31,047 bases of DNA from an uncultured cyanobacterium (GTDB lineage Bacteria > Cyanobacteriota > Cyanobacteriia > Cyanobacteriales > Chroococcidiopsidaceae). A model generated the notes under the pieces. That model worked only from the letters and a program-made list of their open reading frames with translations. It was not told the DNA's origin and did no database searches. The position numbers were made by a program, and so were the translations under genes. Shown here in pieces: positions 16,337 to 24,288 of the stretch (position 1 is its first letter; each line of letters starts with the position of its first letter). The DNA lies in contig CAMIFA010000043.1 in the NCBI GenBank assembly GCA_946221495.1, forward strand, positions 1 to 31,047. Direction: 5' to 3'.

Positions 16337-19300
16337 ATGCCTTTTTCCTCCATTGTCCGTGCTATGGGGCGATCGCCGCTCACATCAGAACTATTATCTA
16401 AACTTAATCGGCAGCAAATATGTCGTCTCAATGGGATATCCCGCCTTCCGAAAGGTTTAGTGGCTTCTACTCTAGCTCAAACTGAGCAGCGCAATTTATT
16501 TGTGGTATGTGCCACTTTAGAGGAAGCTGGGCGCTGGGCGGCTCAACTAGAGGCAATGAATTGGCAAACGGTGCATTTTTACCCAACATCAGAGGCATCG
16601 CCTTACGAACTCTTTGACCCCGAAACCGAGATGACTTGGGGACAGATGCAGGTGTTGGCGGATTTGGTTAATAGTCACCAGTCATCAGTCAATGGTCATC
16701 AGTCAGGGCTAAGGACTAATGACCAAGGACTAAGGACTAATTTGGCAATTGTGGCGACGGAGAGAGCGCTGCAACCGCATTTGCCGCCAATGGCAGCTTT
16801 TAAGCCTTACTGCTTGACGCTGAAACGCTCTATGGAGTTAGACCTAGAAAAATTTAGCAATCAACTGGCACAGCTTGGATACGAGCGGGTTCCATTGGTA
16901 GAGATGGAAGGTCAGTGGAGTCGGCGCGGCGATATTGTTGATGTGTTTCCCGTCTCCTCGGAATTGCCAGTGCGCTTAGAGTGGTTCGGTGATGAATTAG
17001 AGCAAATACGGGAATTTGACCCGGCGACTCAACGCAGCGCTCCTACTAATACTGTTAAAAATGGGCGTGGTGCTGGTAGTACACTCGATAAAATAGACGA
17101 GTTAGTTCTTACTCCTACCGATTTCAGCCCAATTATCAGAGCAGCTTTAACTGATAATCAAGCACTGGCGGTTAAAGCTTACCTCTCCCCAGAAGAACAA
17201 GAGCAATTTGACGAAGGTCAGCGCCTAGAAGGTAGTCGTCGCTTTTTGGGTTTAGCGTTTGATAAAGTAGCTTCCCTGCTAGATTATTTGCCAGAGAATA
17301 CTCTAATTGCTATTGATGAGGTGGAACAGTGTCATGCACATAGCGATCGCTGGGTAGAACACGCCCAGGAGCAGTGGCAAGGGGTCAGGGGACAAGGGGA
17401 CAAGGGGACAAGGGGACAAGGGGAGAGTTTTACTTCGTTGCCGCCTATTCATCGCTCTTTTGATGAGTCGCTCTTGGCGGCGGCTGAGTTTAAGCAGTTA
17501 CATTTATCTCAACTGATAGAAGAAAATAGTGGGCTAAATCTCGCTAGTCGTCCAGTACCAGCAACGCCGCACCAATTTGCCAAACTTGCAGAGACTTTAC
17601 GCCAAGAGCGCGATCGCGGGTCTTCTGTGTGGCTGATTTCCGCTCAACCGAGTCGCTCTGTCTCACTATTACAAGAACACGATTGTCCGGCTCAGTTTAT
17701 CCCTAATCCCCGCGACTATGGGGCGATTGATAAGCTGCAAATTCAGCACGTACCTGTAGCATTAAAATATTCTGGGCTAGCGGAATTAGAAGGATTTATC
17801 CTACCTACGTTTCGCTTGATGGTAGTAACTGATCGGGAATTTTTTGGTCAGCACTCGCTAGCAACTCCTAGTTATATTCGCAAGCGTCGCCGCGCTGCCT
17901 CGAAGCAAGTTGACCCCAATAAGCTGCGTCCTGGCGATTATGTGGTGCATCGAAATCACGGTGTGGGTAAATTCCTGAAGCTAGAAAGTTTAACAATTAA
18001 TCGAGAAACCCGCGATTATCTGGTAGTGCAGTATGCTGATGGCTTGTTACGGGTAGCAGCTGATCAGCTAGGAGCTTTATCCAGGTTTCGCTCTACGGGT
18101 GAGGCTGCCCCAGAACTTAATAAAATGTCTGGTAAAGCCTGGGCTAATACTAAAAATAAAGTCCGCAAAGCAATTAAAAAGTTAGCGGTTGATCTGCTGA
18201 ATTTGTATGCCAGGCGATCGCAGCAACAAGGCTTTGCTTATCCGCCAGATATGCCTTGGCAAGAAGAACTTGAAGATTCTTTCCCTTACCAGCCGACAAC
18301 TGACCAACTCAAGGCAGTCCTAGATGTAAAGCGGGATATGGAAAGCGATCGCCCGATGGATCGGCTTGTTTGTGGCGATGTTGGTTTTGGTAAAACGGAA
18401 GTGGCGATTCGGGCAATATTTAAAGCTGTCACTGCTGGTAAACAAATTGCTCTCCTCGCGCCGACTACAATTCTGACTCAACAGCATTACCACACGCTTA
18501 AAGAGCGCTTTGCTCCTTATCCGATTCAAGTAGGTTTACTAAACCGTTTCCGCACCGCCGAGGAACGCCGCGATATTCAACGCCGCTTGGCAACTGGGGA
18601 ATTAGATGTAGTTGTGGGTACGCACCAGTTATTAGGTAAAGGCGTTGCTTTCCACGATTTAGGGATGTTGGTGGTGGATGAAGAACAGCGATTTGGCGTT
18701 AACCAAAAAGAGAAAATTAAATCACTCAGAAGTCAGGTAGATGTATTAACCCTAAGCGCAACTCCAATTCCCCGTACTTTGTATATGTCACTGTCGGGGA
18801 TTCGAGAAATGAGTTTAATTACTACACCGCCGCCGTCACGTCGCCCGATTAAAACTCATTTAGCTCCTTATGACCTGGAAACAGTACGCAGTGCCATCCG
18901 CCAAGAATTAGATCGCGGCGGTCAAGTATTTTATGTTGTGCCGCGAGTCGAGGGAATTGAAGAAACAGCAGCAAAGTTGCGAGAAATGATCCCTAGCGCC
19001 AGACTAGCGATCGCTCACGGGCAAATGAACGAAGGCGAGCTAGAATCGACAATGCTGACCTTCAGTAATGGTGATGCGGATATCCTTGTCTGTACGACGA
19101 TTATTGAATCTGGTTTGGATATTCCCCAAGTCAATACAATTTTGATTGAAGATTCCCATAAATTTGGCTTATCGCAGTTGTATCAGTTGCGGGGTCGAGT
19201 CGGCAGAGCTGGCATTCAAGCTCATGCGTGGCTCTTTTTCCCCAAGCAGAGGGTTCTATCCGATGCCGCGCGGCAGCGTTTACGAGCAATTCAAGAATTT

Positions 19301-19939
19301 ACGCAACTCGGCTCTGGCTATCAGCTAGCGATGCGGGACATGGAGATTAGGGGCGTTGGTAATTTGCTAGGAGCAGAACAATCCGGTCAAATGGATGTGA
19401 TTGGCTTTGACCTTTATATGGAAATGCTGGAAGAAGCAATCCAAGAAATTCGTGGTCAGGAAATTCCTAAAGTTGACGATACGCAGATAGACTTGAATCT
19501 TACTGCTTTTATTCCAGCTGACTACATCCCCGATTTAGACCAAAAGATGAGTGCTTATCGAGCTGTTGCTGCTGCGAAATCGAAGGAAGAATTGACCCAA
19601 ATTGCTGCGGAGTGGAGCGATCGCTATGGGACAATTCCGGTAGCAGCAAATCAATTATTACGGGTGATGGAACTTAAACAACTGGCGAAGAAGCTAGGAT
19701 TTAGCCGCATCAAGCCAGAAGCAAAACAGCACATTGCTTTAGAAACTCCGATGGAAGAACCTGCTTGGAGTTTATTGGTAGCAAATTTACCAGAACATTT
19801 GCGATCGCGTTATGTTTATGCACCTGGTAAAGTTATTGTCCGAGGCTTGGCTGTTTTGAGTGCTAATCAACAACTAGAAACTCTTATTGACGCTTTGAGT
19901 AAAATGCAAGGCGCTCTACCAGAACCTATACTTGTTTGA
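16337..19939 (+). CDS. mfd: Transcription-repair coupling factor Mfd
   Basis: 1200 residues. The N-terminal part is UvrB-like (about 1-400). The RNA-polymerase-interacting CarD-like domain starts at about 529 (LRPGDYVVHRNHGVGKF). The superfamily 2 translocase has Walker A GDVGFGKTE (680-688), the DEEQ box at 781-784, SATPIPRTL, the IESGLDIPQVN and QLRGRVGRAG motifs. The TRCF C-terminal domain is near 1060-1150. Mfd removes RNA polymerase stalled at lesions and recruits UvrA. The usual length is about 1150-1170. The excess is explained by two in-frame repeat-derived insertions at residues about 113-136 and 349-364, both in the UvrB-like region. No frameshift or missing motif is seen, so it should be active. 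Confidence 0.96.
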   Translation: MPFSSIVRAMGRSPLTSELLSKLNRQQICRLNGISRLPKGLVASTLAQTEQRNLFVVCATLEEAGRWAAQLEAMNWQTVHFYPTSEASPYELFDPETEMTWGQMQVLADLVNSHQSSVNGHQSGLRTNDQGLRTNLAIVATERALQPHLPPMAAFKPYCLTLKRSMELDLEKFSNQLAQLGYERVPLVEMEGQWSRRGDIVDVFPVSSELPVRLEWFGDELEQIREFDPATQRSAPTNTVKNGRGAGSTLDKIDELVLTPTDFSPIIRAALTDNQALAVKAYLSPEEQEQFDEGQRLEGSRRFLGLAFDKVASLLDYLPENTLIAIDEVEQCHAHSDRWVEHAQEQWQGVRGQGDKGTRGQGESFTSLPPIHRSFDESLLAAAEFKQLHLSQLIEENSGLNLASRPVPATPHQFAKLAETLRQERDRGSSVWLISAQPSRSVSLLQEHDCPAQFIPNPRDYGAIDKLQIQHVPVALKYSGLAELEGFILPTFRLMVVTDREFFGQHSLATPSYIRKRRRAASKQVDPNKLRPGDYVVHRNHGVGKFLKLESLTINRETRDYLVVQYADGLLRVAADQLGALSRFRSTGEAAPELNKMSGKAWANTKNKVRKAIKKLAVDLLNLYARRSQQQGFAYPPDMPWQEELEDSFPYQPTTDQLKAVLDVKRDMESDRPMDRLVCGDVGFGKTEVAIRAIFKAVTAGKQIALLAPTTILTQQHYHTLKERFAPYPIQVGLLNRFRTAEERRDIQRRLATGELDVVVGTHQLLGKGVAFHDLGMLVVDEEQRFGVNQKEKIKSLRSQVDVLTLSATPIPRTLYMSLSGIREMSLITTPPPSRRPIKTHLAPYDLETVRSAIRQELDRGGQVFYVVPRVEGIEETAAKLREMIPSARLAIAHGQMNEGELESTMLTFSNGDADILVCTTIIESGLDIPQVNTILIEDSHKFGLSQLYQLRGRVGRAGIQAHAWLFFPKQRVLSDAARQRLRAIQEFTQLGSGYQLAMRDMEIRGVGNLLGAEQSGQMDVIGFDLYMEMLEEAIQEIRGQEIPKVDDTQIDLNLTAFIPADYIPDLDQKMSAYRAVAAAKSKEELTQIAAEWSDRYGTIPVAANQLLRVMELKQLAKKLGFSRIKPEAKQHIALETPMEEPAWSLLVANLPEHLRSRYVYAPGKVIVRGLAVLSANQQLETLIDALSKMQGALPEPILV
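16673..16742 (+). repeat. In-frame heptamer tract in mfd (ten units)
   Basis: Ten contiguous 7-base units, from AGTCACC, AGTCATC, AGTCAAT through GCTAAGG and ACTAATG to ACTAAGG, ACTAATT. They encode a Ser/Gln/His/Asn/Gly-rich stretch (SHQSSVNGHQSGLRTN and on) after the LADLVN helix of the UvrB-like region. Sequence and period are those of intergenic STRR tracts. Confidence 0.82.
17381..17428 (+). repeat. In-frame octamer tract in mfd
   Basis: GGGGTCA followed by four GGGGACAA octamers and a degenerate fifth, GGGGAGAG. It encodes a GVRGQGDKGTRGQGE segment near residues 349-364, with no resemblance to Mfd homologues. This is the second repeat insertion in the same gene and has a period of eight rather than seven. 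Confidence 0.8.
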
Positions 19940-19966
19940 ATATAGTTGCGATCGCACTTAAAAACC

Positions 19967-19987
19967 AAACTTAAATAATGTAAGTTT
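19967..19987. terminator. Weak hairpin between mfd and the restriction gene
   Basis: AAACTTA / TAAGTTT with a seven-base loop, lying between two convergent genes. The stem is short and AT-rich, with no good T run, so a terminator role is only possible. Confidence 0.3.
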
Positions 19988-20844
19988 CAAACTTGATAAC
20001 TAATCAGTTTTGCAGGAACTTGTTTAACAGGATTATCAGGAGATTTAATTTTTATATCTTCAATCATAAAATTAGAGTCAACTACAGCTTCAAGTCTTTC
20101 TCTATCCTCTAGCGGGAAAGATTGATACTTAATTTCTCGCATAATACCAAATAACCTTAGTGTTTTATACGGCTGATACTTAATATTAAGATAGTTATAA
20201 ACTTTAGTTGGATGCTCTATATTCCACATTCCCCTAATTCTTAAATTAGTTATACCTAAAGGATCTATTTTATTACCTCGACCTAGTTCATTCGTCTGAC
20301 TAAAATCAACTCCTGGTATTGCAATAATTCCCTTAGCTATTGTAGTTCTAATCTTTTCATAAACTTCTCTACTAGCAGCATAACAATCACCATAGACAAA
20401 CCATAACAAAGTTAACTTATTACTTTTATTATTAATGGAACCAATTGTGTAAATTAAATCTCTTTCCTTCCAAGTTTCACATTTACGACAGGTAGATGTA
20501 ATCATAGGACTATCAGCAAACAATTTTGCTGAAGGATAAGAACTATTTAGGGCAATTTGACCATTCTCTGAACTTATCTTTTTTACCTCTATTGCATCTC
20601 CTCCGTTAATCAACATTAAGTCAGGAGGGTTGTTAGCATTACCAAAATACGAAAATACTTTTTCATAAACATCATTCTTTTTTACTTCGTTAGTTTCATT
20701 TAACGTATCAGCAAAAATATCTTTAATGAAAAGTTCTAAAGCATCGCCAACAGCATTGATTCTATTCTTACTACGATAAAAACTTGCTACATCTACAATC
20801 TGGTTATTAATAGCTGTATAAATTGCTTGCAGAAGATTTGCCAT
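19987..20844 (-). CDS. Type II restriction endonuclease, NgoPII-like (predicted GGCC)
   Basis: 285 residues. The N-terminal SFYRSKNRINAVGDALELFIKDIFA pattern matches the NgoPII family, whose founding member cuts GGCC. A PD-(D/E)xK nuclease core fits P74-D75 (NPPDLML) followed by E86-V-K88 (DAIEVKK). A CRKC pair (STCRKCETW) lies shortly after. It is 50 bases downstream of, and codirectional with, a cytosine methyltransferase that closely resembles M.HaeIII, which supports the GGCC assignment. ATG 20844 lacks a clear ribosome site. The gene is visibly AT-richer than mfd and has no HIP1 octamer, signs of horizontal arrival. Reading frame and motifs are intact, so activity is likely; family assignment is from memory of the conserved N-terminal motif. 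Confidence 0.75.
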   Translation of the reverse strand: MANLLQAIYTAINNQIVDVASFYRSKNRINAVGDALELFIKDIFADTLNETNEVKKNDVYEKVFSYFGNANNPPDLMLINGGDAIEVKKISSENGQIALNSSYPSAKLFADSPMITSTCRKCETWKERDLIYTIGSINNKSNKLTLLWFVYGDCYAASREVYEKIRTTIAKGIIAIPGVDFSQTNELGRGNKIDPLGITNLRIRGMWNIEHPTKVYNYLNIKYQPYKTLRLFGIMREIKYQSFPLEDRERLEAVVDSNFMIEDIKIKSPDNPVKQVPAKLISYQV

Positions 20845-20894
20845 TATTTTACATTAAAAGCATTTAGTTAAATTTAATTTAACTTGAGGCTTAG

Positions 20895-21920
20895 TTATAA
20901 TAAGTTTTTTACCTGTTCACACTTTTGAAAGTTGAGTATATCTACCTTAATAGCTTGTGCTACAGCGTAGGCAAGATTGACAGGTACAGCATTACCAATC
21001 ATTTTGTAAGCAGCAGATAATTCCTTGTAGTAAAAAATAAAAGTGTCAGGAAAAGTTTGAATTTTAGCACATTCTCGCACAGATAGCCTTCTATAAGGAT
21101 GCGGCGAGTTTGGATCAAAAATCCATTTATCCTTACCAACATGAATCATTCTATTGGCTTGTGGATGGATAGGAGCGTGTCGTCCTCCTGCTTGAATCGT
21201 AAAAGATGGTTCATCCCAGAGACGAACTCGATTTCTTGACATATAAATACTAGAAAAACCTCCTTGCATATATTCATGATTAGGAATAGAACAAAGTAAA
21301 TTTGTTTTACTTTTATCAATAGCAGGCAAAGCTGAATTTTGTAGATTCCATATCGCTTGCTTTAAAGTAGGAATAGGAAGCGTACAAGCAAGGCAATCAA
21401 AATTAAATTGCTTTTTTAAGTCAAGACGATAACCAACAAAAACAACCCGTTTTCTATCTTGTGGCACATTGTAATACTTAGCATTGAGCAATTTATATGA
21501 GACATTGTAGCCAGCTTCTTCAAAGGCAGTAATTATATTATCTATTGCTTTATGATGCTTTGTATGCAGCATTCCAGAAACATTTTCAGCCAAAAAGAAT
21601 AAGGGCTGTTTATCTTTAAGAAGCCGAATGTAGTCTAAAAAAAGTTGACCTCGTTCATCATTTATGCCTTTTTGCTTACCAGCTTCACTCCAGCTTTGGC
21701 AAGGAGGGCCACCAATTATACCAATACAATCTGGTATTTCTGTTGGAGAAATTCTCCTAATATCTCTTTTATCTAAAAAAGTGTGAGAATGATTTTTTTC
21801 ATAAGTTTCCCAGATATCTTTATCAAATTCGTTTGCCCATATCACATTGAAACCTGCTTGAGCAAAACCTAGATCGAGTCCTCCACAACCTGAGAAAAGT
21901 GTAACAATATCAAGTTCCAT
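20895..21920 (-). CDS. DNA (cytosine-5) methyltransferase, M.HaeIII/M.NgoPII-like
   Basis: 341 residues with the ordered C5-methyltransferase motifs: I (LFSGCGGLDLGFAQAGF, 8-24), IV with catalytic C74 (GGPPCQSWS), VI (AENV, 111-114), VIII (QDRKRVVFVG), and IX/X (RRLSVRECAKIQTFPD and YKMIGNAVPVNLA). The target-recognition region (PNHEY, MSRNRVRLWDEPSFT, HPQAN) is nearly the same as that of M.HaeIII, which methylates the internal C of GGCC. Start ATG 21920. It protects host DNA against the adjacent nuclease. Methylase first, then nuclease, in one direction is a common type II arrangement. A rare GGCC site (21707) lies within its own GGPP codons. Confidence 0.92.
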   Translation of the reverse strand: MELDIVTLFSGCGGLDLGFAQAGFNVIWANEFDKDIWETYEKNHSHTFLDKRDIRRISPTEIPDCIGIIGGPPCQSWSEAGKQKGINDERGQLFLDYIRLLKDKQPLFFLAENVSGMLHTKHHKAIDNIITAFEEAGYNVSYKLLNAKYYNVPQDRKRVVFVGYRLDLKKQFNFDCLACTLPIPTLKQAIWNLQNSALPAIDKSKTNLLCSIPNHEYMQGGFSSIYMSRNRVRLWDEPSFTIQAGGRHAPIHPQANRMIHVGKDKWIFDPNSPHPYRRLSVRECAKIQTFPDTFIFYYKELSAAYKMIGNAVPVNLAYAVAQAIKVDILNFQKCEQVKNLL

Positions 21921-22050
21921 CGAGCGCTAAAGAGGGGTACTACTAATCCTGTGTTCTATATCATTTTTACCTAATTAATCCGTTAGTATATTTATTTTGC
22001 CAGATTTCAGTTAGCAAGTTATTTCCTATTTAGACAAAAGGTAATTAAAA

Positions 22051-22214
22051 ATGTTACTACATTTAAGTACCTGGACTGAAGTAGAAGCTTATTTAGAGCA
22101 ATCTAAAGGTATTATTCTGCCGATTGGTTCTACTGAGCAACATGGGCTGACGGGGTTAATTGGCACAGATGCAATTTGTGCGGAAGTAATCGCGCGGGGA
22201 GTTGGAGAAGCAAA
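22051..22214 (+). pseudogene. Creatininase-family amidohydrolase, N-terminal fragment
   Basis: About 55 codons encode LLHLSTWTEVEAYLEQSKGIILPIGSTEQHG, then LIGTDAICAEVIARGVGEA. This is the start of a creatininase / MftE-like metal hydrolase, with the metal-binding E and H of GSTEQHG and the D of GTDAI. Full proteins have about 240-270 residues. Homology stops near 22214, where sequence of a reverse-strand transposase begins; the frame then runs ten more residues into that sequence and stops at 22246-22248. The rest of the gene is not in the window. ATG 22051 is preceded by AAAAGG. It is an insertion or deletion casualty. Confidence 0.7.
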
Positions 22215-22399
22215 TAGCCGTTCTCTGACGGTTGCACGAGCCTTTTGACGTTGTCTCACAGCAATCGGGGTGTGTCCCCGTGCAGATAAAGGTTAATCCG
22301 GTCATGACTGATACCTTTGAAATGAGCGGCTAAGTTCGTGACCGTATAGTTAATCGGACTGCTCAATAAATATTGGCAGTAATCGATGCTAAAAGTCAT
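22214..22399 (-). pseudogene. Transposase N-terminal remnant
   Basis: The reverse strand from ATG 22399 reads MTFSIDYCQYLLSSPINY, then TVTNLAAHFKGISHDRIN, then LYLHGDTPRLL. An in-frame TGA stands where Trp is expected (PRLL-W-DNV), and DNVKRLVQPSENGY follows. This is the conserved N-terminus of a DDE transposase group common in cyanobacteria, just before the first catalytic Asp region (IFDDT in relatives). It stops abruptly where the creatininase fragment begins. The internal stop and missing catalytic core make it dead. Terminal inverted repeats were not found. The exact IS family is uncertain. Confidence 0.6.
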
Positions 22400-22408
22400 A
22401 CCTCAAGT

Positions 22409-24124
22409 TTAAGCGCGATCGCTTAGCCCTAATTTTTGTGTTTGCGTAAGCCCTGTGTAAGTCATCTGCCAACTTAGAAGAATTACCGGAATAATGCCAA
22501 CAGCAACGATCGCCAAAGCTGGGGCAGCAGCTTCTGCAAGTCGTTCATCGGAAGCTAGGCGATAAACTTGGACTGCGAGAGTATCAAAATTGAAAGGGCG
22601 AATAATTAGAGTAGCGGGAAGTTCCTTCATCACATCTACAAACACCAATATTGCCGCAGTTAGTAACCCATGACTCATAAGCGGCGCATGAACCCTTACT
22701 AATGTGCTAGTAGAACTGTGACCGAGGGAGCGAGAAGCATCATCTAGGTTAGGCTTAATTCTACCCAAGCTAGCTTCTACAGTGTTGAAAGAAATTGCCA
22801 GAAACCGCACAAGATAAGCAAATATCAAAGCCGCGATCGTGCCACTAAACAATAAACCAGTGGAAATGCCGAAATTCGCTTGCATCCAGGCATCAACAGC
22901 ATTATCAAATCTGCCAACCGGAATTAACACGCCTACAGCAATAACCGCTCCTGGTACGGCATAGCCTACAGAAGCAGTTTTCACCGCCAAGTTCATGCCC
23001 CAACTAGGACGTAGCCTTAGCCCATATGCCATAATTAGCGCCATAATTACCCCTAGAACTGCCGTGAGGGTGGCTAGGATGAGACTATTGCTAGCGAACT
23101 GCCAAAATCCTCTGGTAAAAGTTTGGGTAGCGTTGGCGATCGCCATTTGTAGCAAAAATAAAGCCGGTAGTAAAAAGCCGAGACTAATCGGCAAGAAACA
23201 GGCAATCCAGGCGGCGACAGCTTGCCACCCCAAAAGCTGATAAGGTGACAAACGCTCTAAGCGACTGGTGTGGTAATACCGCGTCTGTCGTCTTGACCAT
23301 TGCTCCAGCAAAATTAAACATAAAATGAACAATAGTAATACGGATGCTAGTTGAGAAGCCGCTAGCCGATCTCCCATGCCAAACCAAGTGCGGTAGATAC
23401 CTGTAGTAAATGTAGTCACGCCAAAATACTGCACAGTACCGAAGTCATTAAGCGTCTCCATTAATGCCAGCGCTAACCCGGCGGCGATCGCTGGTCTAGC
23501 TAAAGGTAGAGCAACCTTAATAAAACTTCGCCAAGGGTTGCAGCCTAACAAGCGACTAGCTTCTAGGGTACAAATTGACTGTTCTAGAAATGCCGTGCGT
23601 GCCAGTAAGTAGACGTAGGGATAAAGGACTAAGGCAAGCATGGCGATCGCTCCTCCTAGAGAGCGGATATTCGGGAACCAGTAGTCTTGTGAGTTACTCC
23701 AGCCAAATATCTCCCGTAACGTTACCTGTACAGGTCCGTAAAACTCCAACACCTCGGTGTAAACGTAGGCAAGCAAATATGCCGGAGCAGCCAAAGGCAG
23801 TAACAATGCCCAGGCAAAAATCGAGCTACTAGGAAAACGACACATTGTTACTAGCCATGCCGTTCCCACTCCGATTACTAAAACGCCAATGCTTACACCT
23901 AACATTAGCCAGAGGGAATTGATGATGTATATAGGCAAAACAGTGGCAGCTAAATGACGGCGCACTTCTCCGGCATCCGCAAAGATACTACTGAGGACAA
24001 CCAGAATTGGGGCGGCGATTAAAGCAGCGATTACTATAACTAAGGTAGTCCAGCCATGAAGACGCAAACTGGACACTGAGCGAGTCACAGATTTCAAAGG
24101 CAATGAAGGCAATTTTACAAGCAC
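22409..24124 (-). CDS. futB: Ferric iron ABC transporter permease
   Basis: 571 residues, two fused BPD_transp_1 permease units giving about 12 membrane helices. Each unit has the EAA-type cytoplasmic loop contacting the ATPase: EASRLLGCNPWRSFIKVALPLARPAIAAG in the first and EASLGRIKPNLDDASRSLGH followed by HAPLMSHGL in the second. This architecture is that of FutB/SfuB/FbpB ferric iron importers. The ETLNDFGTVQYFGVTTFTTGIYRTW segment is also typical. It probably starts at GTG 24124. It is divergent from futC with a 164-base shared control region. It works with FutC and the periplasmic binding lipoprotein FutA. Confidence 0.9.
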   Translation of the reverse strand: MLVKLPSLPLKSVTRSVSSLRLHGWTTLVIVIAALIAAPILVVLSSIFADAGEVRRHLAATVLPIYIINSLWLMLGVSIGVLVIGVGTAWLVTMCRFPSSSIFAWALLLPLAAPAYLLAYVYTEVLEFYGPVQVTLREIFGWSNSQDYWFPNIRSLGGAIAMLALVLYPYVYLLARTAFLEQSICTLEASRLLGCNPWRSFIKVALPLARPAIAAGLALALMETLNDFGTVQYFGVTTFTTGIYRTWFGMGDRLAASQLASVLLLFILCLILLEQWSRRQTRYYHTSRLERLSPYQLLGWQAVAAWIACFLPISLGFLLPALFLLQMAIANATQTFTRGFWQFASNSLILATLTAVLGVIMALIMAYGLRLRPSWGMNLAVKTASVGYAVPGAVIAVGVLIPVGRFDNAVDAWMQANFGISTGLLFSGTIAALIFAYLVRFLAISFNTVEASLGRIKPNLDDASRSLGHSSTSTLVRVHAPLMSHGLLTAAILVFVDVMKELPATLIIRPFNFDTLAVQVYRLASDERLAEAAAPALAIVAVGIIPVILLSWQMTYTGLTQTQKLGLSDRA

Positions 24125-24139
24125 TCTCAGATATTTTGC

Positions 24140-24158
24140 AGCTTAATGAGAAATAATT
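24140..24158. promoter_or_regulatory. Candidate Fur box, futB side
   Basis: TTAATGAGAAATAATT matches the reverse complement of the AT-rich cyanobacterial Fur-box consensus (centre TTGAGAA / TTCTCAA) at about 13 of 18 positions, counted by eye. It lies 20-30 bases upstream of the futB start. Confidence 0.35.
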
Positions 24159-24210
24159 GCAAAGGCAATTTACACTAGTAAAGAAGTCAATGCTTTCGAG
24201 CATCGCCTTG

Positions 24211-24229
24211 ACTTTATTGAGAATCGCTG
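24211..24229. promoter_or_regulatory. Candidate Fur box, futC side
   Basis: CTTTATTGAGAATCG contains TTTATTGAGAAT, twelve consecutive bases of the reverse complement of the remembered cyanobacterial Fur consensus. It is 60-78 bases upstream of the futC ATG, a fitting place for iron repression. Confidence 0.45.
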
Positions 24230-24288
24230 ATTCCTGAAAAGCAAATTCTTTACAGTCCTCACTTTACATTAAGGTTTAATTAGTCCGC

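Noticed and set aside
16673..16742. CRISPR-like array in mfd
   Set aside because: Units are seven bases with drift and no spacers; the frame is continuous in a conserved gene.
22051..22248. Complete 65-residue gene
   Set aside because: The first 55 codons match only the N-terminus of a 240-270-residue family and the rest is antisense transposase sequence.
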